A DNA stretch of 10,804 bases from Ilumatobacteraceae bacterium (GCA_030727685.1 JANRBC010000127.1:3946-14749); one strand, 5' to 3'. Shown: positions 1 through 6,173, counted from the first letter of the stretch. The notes: generated by a model from the letters alone, not told the origin. Numbers and translations: made by a program.

Positions 1-1
1 T

Positions 2-445
2 CCTAGTCCGCTCGTCGAAGGTGCTCGACGTAGACGAAAAACTTTTGCAACTCGCGCCGACGCATTTGCCAACTATGCATCGAAGCCACCAATGAACGCA
101 TTTGATCCGCGGGCATTGCATGCGTTTGTTGACTATGGCTTCAGAGATGCATCAGATCACATCGAACTCAAATGCGCGCCCGAACACGAGGCTCGAAATT
201 TCGAGATGGGTGCGATCCACGAGACCTGGGATCAGCTAAAAAATTTACGGGTCCCAACTTGGGTCGTCAGTGGCGCACAACAGCAAGGCCAGCCTTCAGG
301 GTTCGCCGCCAACATCGCTGAGCAAATCGCTAATTCGCATTTTGTTGAATGGCAAGATTTGGGTCACTTTGGGCCAATGCAACAACCTGAGCGACTCGCC
401 GAACTCATTCGTGAAGTAGATGGTCTCACTTCACCGAACACCTAG
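2..445 (+). CDS. Alpha/beta-fold hydrolase, C-terminal part (5' end outside window)
   Basis: The frame is open from the window edge to the TAG stop, giving 147 residues. An internal ATG at 92 is not taken as the start, because the residues before it (an Arg-rich stretch, then FANYASKPP) continue naturally into NAFDPRALHAFVDYGF, a lid-domain segment typical of these enzymes. The core then shows a beta strand (RVPTWVVSGA), where the catalytic acid region would fall, and a late LGHFGPMQQPE segment carrying the catalytic histidine before a final helix (ERLAELIREV). The nucleophile elbow (G-x-S-x-G) lies upstream of the window and cannot be seen. The substrate is unknown: esterase, epoxide hydrolase, haloalkane dehalogenase-like and haloperoxidase-like activities all occur in this fold. 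The next gene follows after 19 bases on the same strand. The family call is secure, the reaction is not. Confidence 0.85.
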   Translation, partial: PSPLVEGARRRRKTFATRADAFANYASKPPMNAFDPRALHAFVDYGFRDASDHIELKCAPEHEARNFEMGAIHETWDQLKNLRVPTWVVSGAQQQGQPSGFAANIAEQIANSHFVEWQDLGHFGPMQQPERLAELIREVDGLTSPNT

Positions 446-449
446 TGCC

Positions 450-455
450 TAGATT
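450..455 (+). promoter_or_regulatory. Candidate -10 box TAGATT for the PD-(D/E)XK nuclease
   Basis: TAGATT lies 9 bases before the GTG at 465, close to leaderless spacing. No Shine-Dalgarno sequence and no clear -35 box are visible. The spacing is the loosest of the set of similar boxes in this window, so this is weak on its own. Confidence 0.3.
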
Positions 456-464
456 GTCAGTGCC

Positions 465-1298
465 GTGACTTCTGCCGTCTATCAAACACCTGTGACTCTG
501 TCACCTTCACGCATCAGCAACTTCAGAACTTGTCCGTTGCAATTTCGGTTTGCTTCGATCGAAAAACTTCCGCAGCCACCACAAATTCATCTCGTCAAAG
601 GCAACTTTGTTCACCGCGTGCTCGAACTTTTGCTTGGCAACGAACCCGAACATCGCACCGTTGAGGCAGCGCGTCAAGCGTTCGACAAAACGCGTGCCGA
701 ATACGAACCGAGTGCTCGCTTCAAGGCGCTTGGCCTTAGCCCTGACGCGAGTGAGGCATTTTTCAAAGACTCACGCGAACTTGTCAACGGCTACTACCGC
801 ATGGAGAACCCCCGCAACGCAAAAATTATTGGTCTCGAGTTGCGCCTCGATTCTGACTTTGGCAAATTCAAACTTGGCGGCATCATCGATCGACTCGAGT
901 ACAACGAAAAAAACGAGTTAGTCGTCAGCGATTACAAGACGGGCAAAGTGCCAGACGCACGTTTCGGTGCCAACAAAATGGACAATATGCACATTTACGC
1001 CTCGCTATGTCTGCGTGAGCGTGGCGAACTGCCCAAGCGCCTGCGACTGATGTATCTCAAGTCGAGCACGCCAATCGAAGTTGAAGTCACCCCAGAGTCG
1101 AATGCGGCCTGCGAGTCGGCCGCGATTGAAACTTTCGATCAGATCGATGCGTCGTGTCAATCTGGCCAATTCGCCACAAAAAAGTCTGGCTTATGCAACT
1201 TTTGTGCGTACAAGCAATGGTGCCCTGAGTTTGGTGGCGATGATTCACTGGCAAAAATCGAAGCGCCAAACATCTACCCGACTTTCGAACGCGATTAA
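465..1298 (+). CDS. Stand-alone RecB-family PD-(D/E)XK nuclease with predicted 4Fe-4S cluster
   Basis: A 277-residue protein starting at GTG. It has the order seen in the PDDEXK_1 (RecB/AddB/Cas4-like) superfamily: an N-terminal SPSRISNFRTCP segment with Cys23; G46-N-F-V-H50, the helix histidine of these nucleases; E125 in GLELRL; D142 in GGIIDR; and D156-Y-K158 in the strand VVSDYKTGK, which together make the metal-dependent catalytic centre. The C-terminus carries Cys244-x2-Cys247-x5-Cys253, which with Cys23 matches the four-cysteine Fe-S ligand pattern of AddB, Cas4 and Dna2-type nucleases. There is no helicase domain, and no helicase or Cas gene nearby. Stand-alone proteins of this size are conserved in actinobacteria (Rv2119 of Mycobacterium tuberculosis is, from memory, one). 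The role is probably DNA repair or single-strand end processing in the cytoplasm; this is inference. Confidence 0.88.
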   Translation: MTSAVYQTPVTLSPSRISNFRTCPLQFRFASIEKLPQPPQIHLVKGNFVHRVLELLLGNEPEHRTVEAARQAFDKTRAEYEPSARFKALGLSPDASEAFFKDSRELVNGYYRMENPRNAKIIGLELRLDSDFGKFKLGGIIDRLEYNEKNELVVSDYKTGKVPDARFGANKMDNMHIYASLCLRERGELPKRLRLMYLKSSTPIEVEVTPESNAACESAAIETFDQIDASCQSGQFATKKSGLCNFCAYKQWCPEFGGDDSLAKIEAPNIYPTFERD

Positions 1299-1301
1299 CT
1301 T
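1296..1301 (+). promoter_or_regulatory. Candidate -10 box TAACTT for the PAP2 gene
   Basis: TAACTT overlaps the stop codon of the nuclease gene and ends 8 bases before the GTG at 1310. It fits the leaderless pattern seen at several other genes here. A second A+T hexamer (TAATAT, 1302-1307) sits too close to the start to act as its -10 box. Co-transcription with the nuclease gene is an alternative. Confidence 0.3.
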
Positions 1302-1309
1302 TAATATTC

Positions 1310-1849
1310 GTGACTAGTTCTCGATCTTCGCGACTCGCCGCGTTCGACGCCTGGTTCGATCGACTTCTTGAACCGACACGAAATTTCAAACCCACCATTT
1401 GGCTGTTCACAGCAGCAACCGCTCTCGGTGATTTCGGCATCTTGTGGCATCTCGTTGGCATCATTCGCGCAGTCGCCGACACTTCGCGCGTCAAACAAGC
1501 ACTAATACTTTCGGCTCTGATGGGTGTCGAGAGCCTGCTTCTAAATCAGGGCATCAAGCCGTTTTTCAAGCGCGAACGACCGACCGTCAAAGGCGACTCG
1601 CGATTCAAGATTCGCAAGCCACGCACTTCGAGTTTTCCTAGCGGGCACGCGAGTTCTGCTTTCTTTGCTGCAGTCGTGCTTACGCGTTGGTCTTCAGGGC
1701 CGGCAATCGCAGCATGGTTTATTTTCGCAGTTATCGTCGCCACAAGCCGAGTCGCTGTGCGCATTCACCACGCCACAGACATTTTCGCTGGCGCTCTAAT
1801 CGGCACCGCAATGGGCCTTCTCGCCCACCTCACAATTTCGCTTTTTTAG
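1310..1849 (+). CDS. PAP2-family membrane phosphatase
   Basis: A 179-residue protein starting at GTG, 11 bases after the nuclease stop. It contains the complete three-part PAP2 phosphatase signature: K83-x6-R90-P91 (KPFFKRERP), P110-S-G-H113 within SSFPSGHAS, and S146-R147-x5-H153-x3-D157 (SRVAVRIHHATD). H113 is the expected general acid and H153 the nucleophile of the family. Hydrophobic stretches at about 30-55, 63-80, 115-128, 130-145 and 158-178 predict an integral membrane protein with four to five segments. Likely substrates are lipid phosphates such as undecaprenyl pyrophosphate or phosphatidic acid. Undecaprenyl pyrophosphate recycling would link it to envelope building, but the sequence alone does not choose between them. 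The gene ends against a hairpin shared with the convergent small gene. Confidence 0.93.
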   Translation: MTSSRSSRLAAFDAWFDRLLEPTRNFKPTIWLFTAATALGDFGILWHLVGIIRAVADTSRVKQALILSALMGVESLLLNQGIKPFFKRERPTVKGDSRFKIRKPRTSSFPSGHASSAFFAAVVLTRWSSGPAIAAWFIFAVIVATSRVAVRIHHATDIFAGALIGTAMGLLAHLTISLF

Positions 1850-1869
1850 TTCGCACTGCGAACTGAAAA
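1843..1869. terminator. Symmetric hairpin between convergent stops (candidate bidirectional terminator)
   Basis: AGTTCGCA (1848-1855) and TGCGAACT (1857-1864) are perfect inverted repeats around a single C. The symmetry extends outwards through a T-G pair and four T-A pairs to 1843/1869, giving about 12 pairs with a 3-base loop. It lies between the TAG stop of the PAP2 gene (1847-1849) and the stop of the convergent small gene (1871-1873). The T run is on the 5' side and the A run on the 3' side on both strands, the reverse of a textbook intrinsic terminator, so termination could be U-tract-poor or the element could protect mRNA ends. Confidence 0.6.
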
Positions 1870-1870
1870 T

Positions 1871-2044
1871 TTAGGCTTCGGGGGTTGAGGTTGTCGCGCT
1901 TGCGGTAAGAAGCGACCGAACATCTAACAACAAATCGGCAACTTCGCCAGTTGACACAAGTTCACGCTGCAACATTTCGCGAAGCGCCTTGTCGATCACG
2001 CTGAGTGCTTCGCCAATAACTGCTGTCTCACGTGAATCTGTCAT
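1871..2044 (-). CDS. Small protein of unknown function, 57 residues, acidic and helical
   Basis: A short ATG-started frame on the minus strand, ending with TAA. The protein begins MTDSRETAVIGEALSVIDKA. Residues 6-29 and 33-47 look like two amphipathic helices with regularly spaced I, V and L, followed by a disordered tail (TASATTSTPEA). There is no signal peptide, membrane segment or metal motif. Support for it being real: GAAAGG (complement of 2054-2059) is a good ribosome-binding site 9 bases before ATG, the only clear one in the window; the amino-acid pattern is protein-like; and it fills the space exactly up to the shared hairpin. It is divergent from the SDR gene and convergent with the PAP2 gene. 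I do not recognise the family. A small helical, possibly dimeric, regulator or adaptor is a guess. Confidence 0.65.
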   Translation of the reverse strand: MTDSRETAVIGEALSVIDKALREMLQRELVSTGEVADLLLDVRSLLTASATTSTPEA

Positions 2045-2053
2045 TTGGTTGCG

Positions 2054-2059
2054 CCTTTC
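2054..2059 (-). promoter_or_regulatory. Ribosome-binding site GAAAGG of the small gene
   Basis: Read on the minus strand, GAAAGG stands 9 bases before the ATG at 2044. It supports the start of the 57-residue protein and contrasts with the other genes here, which lack such a site. Confidence 0.6.
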
Positions 2060-2092
2060 GTTGCCTTGAAACTGATTAGTTCAATGAAGCGA

Positions 2093-2098
2093 AGGCTA
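2093..2098 (-). promoter_or_regulatory. Candidate -10 box TAGCCT of the small gene
   Basis: On the minus strand TAGCCT sits about 48 bases before the ATG and would give a leader of roughly 40 bases carrying the ribosome-binding site. The 11-base string CACTAGCCTTC around it is identical to that in front of mca (complement of 7133-7143). No clear -35 box is seen. Confidence 0.35.
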
Positions 2099-2102
2099 GT
2101 GC

Positions 2103-2119
2103 GGTCTATGTACCAGACC
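2103..2119. promoter_or_regulatory. Inverted repeat GGTCT-N7-AGACC, candidate operator
   Basis: Perfect 5-base arms around ATGTACC, placed just upstream of the proposed minus-strand -10 box, where a repressor would block RNA polymerase. It is in the divergent region between the small gene and the SDR gene. No regulator gene is adjacent, and short arms like these arise by chance, so this is tentative. Confidence 0.3.
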
Positions 2120-2136
2120 TCGTCATTTAGATGAAT

Positions 2137-2151
2137 CATGCCTGAAGCATG
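2137..2151. promoter_or_regulatory. Inverted repeat CATGC-N5-GCATG, candidate operator
   Basis: Perfect 5-base arms around CTGAA in the same divergent region, about 55 bases before the SDR -10 box. It could be a dimeric-regulator site acting on either gene. The rest of 2045-2216 shows nothing else I can name. Confidence 0.3.
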
Positions 2152-2204
2152 TGTCACGGTCGGCAGACTGATTTCTCAAATGGCGTCTCACCCATGCTTG
2201 TGCG

Positions 2205-2210
2205 TAACAT
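2205..2210 (+). promoter_or_regulatory. Candidate leaderless -10 box TAACAT of the SDR gene
   Basis: TAACAT ends 6 bases before the GTG at 2217, so transcription would start on the first base of the start codon. This is ideal spacing for a leaderless actinobacterial mRNA, and there is no Shine-Dalgarno sequence. Confidence 0.5.
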
Positions 2211-2216
2211 CACAAT

Positions 2217-3023
2217 GTGGATCTGCAAGATAAAAACACTGTTGTGACAGGCGCCGCAAACGGCATCGGCAAAGCAGTCGCCGAAGAATTTCACAAGCAG
2301 GGTGCTCGAGTTGTACTCGCCGACCGCGACGCAGCGCTTCTAAACACTGTTGTCGAAAAACTCAACGCCAAACGCCCCAATTCTGCTTTCGCTGTGGCAT
2401 GTGATTTATCCACGGAAGCAGCGAACGCAGAGCTCGTCGCAAAATCAAAACAATTTCTCGGATTCATTGACCTGTTCTATGCCAACGCCGGCGTGGCAAT
2501 GGGCACCGACCTTTCAACCAGCGAAGAAACCTGGAACACTTCTTTTGATGTCAACGTGCATGCACACCGTTGGGCAGTCAAATATCTGATTGACGACTGG
2601 CTTGCTGCTAGTCGCGGTTATTTCGTCAGCACCGCGTCGGCAGCCGGCTTGCTAACAGCGATCGGCTCGGCACCATATTCGCTAACCAAACATGCTGCGT
2701 TGTCATTTGCTGAATGGCTTTCAATCACTTACGGCAATCGCGGACTCAAAGTGAGCTGCCTTTGCCCACAAGGAGTCAACACCAACATGCTGCGACGCTC
2801 TGACGAAGCCACGGCCGCCGACAACGGCAATGTTGTGCGCGCATCTGGTGCGGTGCTTGAACCAGAGCAAGTCGCTGAGATCGTTGTCGAAACATTGCGC
2901 CAAGAAACTTTTATGATTTTGCCCCACCCAGAAGTTGCCCAGTTCGTCAACAAAAAAGCCAGCGAACACGAGCGATGGTTGGCCGGCATGCGCAAACTTC
3001 AATTACGAACACTCGGTGTCTAA
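2217..3023 (+). CDS. Short-chain dehydrogenase/reductase (SDR family)
   Basis: A 268-residue classical SDR, the usual length for the family, starting at GTG. The Rossmann fingerprint T11-G-A-A-N-G-I-G18 binds the dinucleotide. Asp36 at the end of the second strand (VVLADRD) suggests preference for NAD(H) over NADP(H). N90-A-G92 follows, then N113 and the catalytic S141, Y154 and K158 (STAS and YSLTK), so the enzyme should be active. The loop after the sixth strand reads CPQGVNTNM rather than the usual PG motif. The C-terminus (helix ASEHERWLAGMRKLQ) is slightly extended. The substrate is unknown. Its last codons overlap the start of the dioxygenase-like gene by 8 bases, so the two are probably translated together and may act in one oxidation route. 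Confidence 0.93.
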   Translation: MDLQDKNTVVTGAANGIGKAVAEEFHKQGARVVLADRDAALLNTVVEKLNAKRPNSAFAVACDLSTEAANAELVAKSKQFLGFIDLFYANAGVAMGTDLSTSEETWNTSFDVNVHAHRWAVKYLIDDWLAASRGYFVSTASAAGLLTAIGSAPYSLTKHAALSFAEWLSITYGNRGLKVSCLCPQGVNTNMLRRSDEATAADNGNVVRASGAVLEPEQVAEIVVETLRQETFMILPHPEVAQFVNKKASEHERWLAGMRKLQLRTLGV

Positions 3024-3855
3024 AGCAAAAGTGAACAGTTCAACGACTAGCGCATTAGTTTCGGCGCACGAAGTCTCAAAATATCAGCGCGACGGCGTCG
3101 TTGTGTTGCGAAATGTGCTCACACAAAACATAATTGCCGAACTTTCTGACGCCCTTGCTCAAAACATGCAATCACCCGGACCGTGGGCAAATGAATATGC
3201 AGCCAACTCGCAGCAAGGTCGATTCTTTGACGATTATGTCAACTGGTCGCGCTTCGACGCCTACAAGATGCATGCCCTTTCTGGAGTTTTACCGCAGATC
3301 GCTCTCGCGCTGATGCAAAAAACATCAGGAAGATTTTTTCATGAGCATGTTTTGGTCAAAGAATCTGGCAACAATCAGGTGACACCTTGGCATAACGATG
3401 AGCCTTACTACAGCATCGACTCAATCAACAATGTCAGTCTTTGGGTGCCGCTTGATCCGATTCCAGAAAAAATTGCATTGAGAGCAATCGCTGGCAGTCA
3501 TAAGTGGGGTAAAAAATTTATTCCACGAAAATTTGTGGATCAATCACCGTATGTTGCTAGCGCCAGCGAGTATGAGCCGCTTCCTGATTCGAACGAACTT
3601 GATGTCGCCGACAACATCGAAAGTTTTGCGGCGATGCCTGGCGACCTCGTCGCTTTTCATTTTCGAACGTTGCACAGCGCACCTTCAACTACTAATTATC
3701 CAGATCGTCGTCGTGTAGTGAGTTTTCGTTATGTCGATAATGACGCTGTTTGGTCGACACGACCATGGAAGACTTCTCCGCCCCTCGAACCCAAAGCATT
3801 AAAGCCCGGCGACTTATTAACTGACGAACGATTTCCGCTAATTAAAACTTTTTAG
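3016..3855 (+). CDS. Phytanoyl-CoA dioxygenase (PhyH)-like Fe(II)/2-oxoglutarate oxygenase
   Basis: A 279-residue protein when started at the GTG that overlaps the SDR stop. A GTG at 3031 is the alternative, and a far-upstream ATG at 2935 would only add SDR-antiphase sequence. The iron-binding triad is visible: H126-x-D128 in TPWHNDEPYY, and distal H220 in FRTLHSAPS. R231, 11 residues later, is placed like the 2-oxoglutarate-binding arginine of human PhyH. The surrounding LWVPLDPIPEKIALRAIAGSHKWGKKF is typical of the PhyH family (PF05721). The N-terminus (SKYQRDGVVVLRNVLT) matches the usual opening helix and strand. It probably hydroxylates a small organic or acyl substrate in the cytoplasm; the substrate cannot be read from sequence. 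It converges with and overlaps the F420-type oxidoreductase gene by 18 bases. Confidence 0.9.
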   Translation: MSKAKVNSSTTSALVSAHEVSKYQRDGVVVLRNVLTQNIIAELSDALAQNMQSPGPWANEYAANSQQGRFFDDYVNWSRFDAYKMHALSGVLPQIALALMQKTSGRFFHEHVLVKESGNNQVTPWHNDEPYYSIDSINNVSLWVPLDPIPEKIALRAIAGSHKWGKKFIPRKFVDQSPYVASASEYEPLPDSNELDVADNIESFAAMPGDLVAFHFRTLHSAPSTTNYPDRRRVVSFRYVDNDAVWSTRPWKTSPPLEPKALKPGDLLTDERFPLIKTF

Positions 3856-4758
3856 CGCGGTTGCTAACTCGCGCCACTGCGCATTTGGCAACACGCCTAC
3901 TTTGCTAGATAACACTTGCACCGATACATGGTTTGCACCAGCTTCAAGGTGCGCTTTAATGCGGCCGACGATTGTTTCAAGCGTGCCCCAAGCAACAATC
4001 GCATCGACCATTTTGTCGCTTGGCATTTTGTCTGACCCAGCGATGTCGTTTTGGCTGTATCCCAATCGCAACAAGTTGTTCGCATAATTAGGCAAACGGT
4101 TATAGGTCAACATGTGCTGGCGCGCAGTGGCACGCGCCGTTTCGGCATTCGTGTCGAAGACAACAGCAATCTCGGGCGCAAGCAATGCGTCTTCACCCAA
4201 AATTTCTCGTGCGCCAGCCGTATGTTCAACCGGCACAAAATATGGATGCGCTCCAAGGCCGCGCTGTGCCGAAAGTTTCAACATCTTTGGACCTAGCGCC
4301 GCGAGAACACGACGCGGTGCAGTTGCGGGTGCTGCGGCGAAGTACACAGCGTTGTCCATTGCATCGAGATATTCGACCATTGCGGAATAAGGCTTTTCGT
4401 AGGTGCTTTGATGCACCTTTTCTGCCAAGTGCTGGTGACTCGCGCCGATGCCCAACAAAAATCTGTCTCCAAATTTTTCGCTAAGTGTCTTCCAACCGGC
4501 GGCCATTGTTGTTGCGCTGCGAGCATGCATCGATGCAATGCCCGTTGCCATCGTCAAATGTTTGGTTGCCGAAAGTAACATCGCACACGAAGCAAACGGT
4601 TCGCGGCCCACCGCTTCTGGCACCCAGACACATCGAAAACCCAGCTCTTCAAGTTCAACTACTGCTTCTTGCGCGCGCGACATCGGTTGCAGATCTAAGT
4701 CAAACGTCCAAATACCTACACGACCTAAGCCAAAGTCAGAACGCTTTTTGTTTTGCAT
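3838..4758 (-). CDS. LLM-class F420-dependent oxidoreductase, MSMEG_4141-like
   Basis: A 306-residue luciferase-like TIM-barrel protein. Recognisable parts in order: GRVGIWTFDLDLQP at the first strand; LEELGFRCVWVPEAVGREPF; LTMATGIASMHARSATTMAAG; GDRFLLGIGASHQ; RVLAALGPKMLKLSAQRGLGAHPYFVPVEHT; and a C-terminal GANHVSVQVL. These match the family annotated as probable F420-dependent oxidoreductase, MSMEG_4141 family (TIGR03620 from memory). Such enzymes use reduced F420 to transfer hydride to unknown substrates, and the cofactor supports an actinobacterial host. The start is ATG, with a TATGGT box 8 bases upstream and no ribosome-binding site. Its 3' end overlaps the PhyH-like gene. The family is clear, the reaction unknown; FMN use instead of F420 cannot be excluded. 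Confidence 0.9.
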   Translation of the reverse strand: MQNKKRSDFGLGRVGIWTFDLDLQPMSRAQEAVVELEELGFRCVWVPEAVGREPFASCAMLLSATKHLTMATGIASMHARSATTMAAGWKTLSEKFGDRFLLGIGASHQHLAEKVHQSTYEKPYSAMVEYLDAMDNAVYFAAAPATAPRRVLAALGPKMLKLSAQRGLGAHPYFVPVEHTAGAREILGEDALLAPEIAVVFDTNAETARATARQHMLTYNRLPNYANNLLRLGYSQNDIAGSDKMPSDKMVDAIVAWGTLETIVGRIKAHLEAGANHVSVQVLSSKVGVLPNAQWRELATALKSFN

Positions 4759-4766
4759 ATTGATTT

Positions 4767-4772
4767 ACCATA
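4767..4772 (-). promoter_or_regulatory. Candidate leaderless -10 box TATGGT of the LLM oxidoreductase
   Basis: On the minus strand TATGGT ends 8 bases before the ATG at 4758. The whole divergent gap to the thermonuclease gene is only 41 bases, so the control signals of both genes must overlap here. I see no convincing -10 box for the plus-strand gene. Confidence 0.4.
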
Positions 4773-4799
4773 ACGCAAACCAAAGCCACACATTGTTTT

Positions 4800-5315
4800 G
4801 TGCACCGTCTCAGAATTTGTCGATCGCCTACTCAATACGCGCTTATCGCACTACTTTCGCTAGTGGGCGTACTCAGTTCTTGCACCAATGCAGATATCTT
4901 GCAAGCAGATGTCGCCACGATCGTGAGCGTTGTCGATGGCGACACGATTGTTCTTAAGGTACAAAATCAAACCGAGACAGTTCGCTTGCTTGGCATTGAT
5001 ACACCAGAGACTGTTCATCCGAGCAAACCAATCGAGTGTTTTGGCCCTGAAGCCTCAGCGTTCACCAAAGCAACACTCATAAAAGGGTCGGCTGTAAAAC
5101 TTGTACGCGATGTTGAACCACGTGATCGCTATCAACGACTTCTCGTCTATCTATTTCTCGCTGACGGCACGCTATTTAATCAATTATTAATTGATCGTGG
5201 ATTTGCCCGAACTTTGAGCATCGAACCAAACACAGCCTTCGCATCGCAATTTGCAAGGCACGAATCGAACGCCAAAGACCGACGCGCTGGTTTATGGCAG
5301 TCTTGCGAAAGATAG
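4800..5315 (+). CDS. Thermonuclease (SNase)-like secreted lipoprotein
   Basis: A 171-residue protein starting at GTG. The N-terminus has basic residues (RLRICR), a hydrophobic stretch at 13-25 and a lipobox L25-S-S-C28, so it should be exported and lipid-anchored at Cys28. The mature part is a staphylococcal-nuclease OB fold: VVDGDT (D46, D48), then R62-L-L-G-I-D67-T-P-E70 and D109-R-Y-Q-R113, which match the Arg35/Asp40/Glu43 and Arg87 catalytic and calcium positions of SNase. It should therefore be an active Ca2+-dependent DNA/RNA phosphodiesterase outside the membrane. Cys80 and Cys169 near the end could form a disulfide. A likely role is nucleic-acid scavenging or turnover at the surface (inference). 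The deacetylase-like gene follows after 9 bases. Confidence 0.92.
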   Translation: MHRLRICRSPTQYALIALLSLVGVLSSCTNADILQADVATIVSVVDGDTIVLKVQNQTETVRLLGIDTPETVHPSKPIECFGPEASAFTKATLIKGSAVKLVRDVEPRDRYQRLLVYLFLADGTLFNQLLIDRGFARTLSIEPNTAFASQFARHESNAKDRRAGLWQSCER

Positions 5316-5318
5316 CGT
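5313..5318 (+). promoter_or_regulatory. Candidate leaderless -10 box TAGCGT of the ChbG-like gene
   Basis: TAGCGT begins on the stop codon of the thermonuclease gene and ends 6 bases before the GTG at 5325, so transcription would start on the start codon. It suggests the gene may be read independently even though it lies 9 bases downstream of its neighbour. Confidence 0.35.
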
Positions 5319-5324
5319 GTTGTT

Positions 5325-6170
5325 GTGGTCAACGCGCAGAGTTCACTTGTCGAACAGTTGGGTCACTCACCCCACGCACGACTTGTAATTCTTAGTTGCG
5401 ATGATTTGGGTGCGTTTCATGCCGCAAATGTCGGCGTCTATGAGGCCATCAATAAAGGTGTCGCCACATGTGCCTCTCTCATGGTGCCCGCACCGTGGTC
5501 GCGTGACGCAATTAATCGTTACAACGGCGAGGACATCGGTGTGCACTTAACATTAAACGCCGAGCACGCCAATTACCGCTGGGGTTCGATCACCAACTCG
5601 GCTTCGCTGTCATCGGGTGAAGGTGGCTTTCCGCGCACGATCGACGACCTCTGGGAGCACGCCGATCCGCAAGAAGTGCTGCGCGAATGTCGCGCACAAA
5701 TCGAACGCGCCATCGCCTGGGGTCTCGACCCGACACACTTGGCGCCGCATTTGACGGCAATTACATTGCGGCCTGAATTTTTTGATATCTATCTCGAGTT
5801 GGCTGTTGAGTTTCGCTTGCCGATTCGCCTACCGAGTTTAATTTCGGAAGAACAAGCTGGTTTCCCGTTTCGGAAACTCGCGATGCAAGAGGGCGTGGTC
5901 TTTCCTGATTTCTTCGATCATGACTGGCGAGCCGGCAGTCGCGATCGGGTAATAAAGGGTCTGCAAAATCTGCAACCAGGTGTTACTGAAATGCACGTTC
6001 AACCATGTATCGACACGCCAGAAATTCGTGCGCTTGGCGAAGTAGCCCAAAGTTGGATCGACGACTACGACTTCGTCGTCAACAATCAAGAACTTCGCGA
6101 CGCGATCGCTTCTAGTGGTGCAACATTGATCGGTTTTCGCGAACTGCGAACACTGATGCGCTCGCGATAA
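5325..6170 (+). CDS. ChbG/HpnK (YdjC)-family carbohydrate deacetylase-like protein
   Basis: A 281-residue protein starting at GTG. The family layout (PF04794) is clear: the first strand LVILSCDDLGAFHAAN with D26-D27, equivalent to the catalytic and metal aspartates of the ADDFG motif; D70-I-G-V-H74-L-T, the second metal region; DPTHLAPHLTAI with H138 and H142; then RLPIRLPS and a late TEMHVQPCIDTPEIRAL segment. These proteins are metal-dependent deacetylases of N-acetylated sugars such as chito-oligosaccharides. Two usual residues differ: the common HLDSH is here HLAPH (Ala140, Pro141), and the usual HP of the late motif is QP (Gln226). Activity or substrate may therefore be altered. It converges on mca with a 3-base gap. 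The fold is confident, the activity uncertain. Confidence 0.82.
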   Translation: MVNAQSSLVEQLGHSPHARLVILSCDDLGAFHAANVGVYEAINKGVATCASLMVPAPWSRDAINRYNGEDIGVHLTLNAEHANYRWGSITNSASLSSGEGGFPRTIDDLWEHADPQEVLRECRAQIERAIAWGLDPTHLAPHLTAITLRPEFFDIYLELAVEFRLPIRLPSLISEEQAGFPFRKLAMQEGVVFPDFFDHDWRAGSRDRVIKGLQNLQPGVTEMHVQPCIDTPEIRALGEVAQSWIDDYDFVVNNQELRDAIASSGATLIGFRELRTLMRSR

Positions 6171-6173
6171 TTT

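Noticed and set aside
1087..1494. Open frame of 135 codons on the minus strand across the nuclease/PAP2 junction
   Set aside because: It is antisense to the Fe-S cysteine motif and the PAP2 N-terminus, and its product is basic and low in hydrophobic pattern.
2935..3015. ATG at 2935 as start of the PhyH-like protein
   Set aside because: It would add 27 residues read out of frame from the SDR C-terminus that do not resemble the PhyH N-terminus; GTG 3016 or 3031 fits family length.
4448..4957. Open frame of 169 codons on the plus strand across the 5' end of the F420-type oxidoreductase and the thermonuclease start
   Set aside because: It runs antisense through conserved oxidoreductase segments and then out of frame into the lipoprotein gene; composition is not protein-like.
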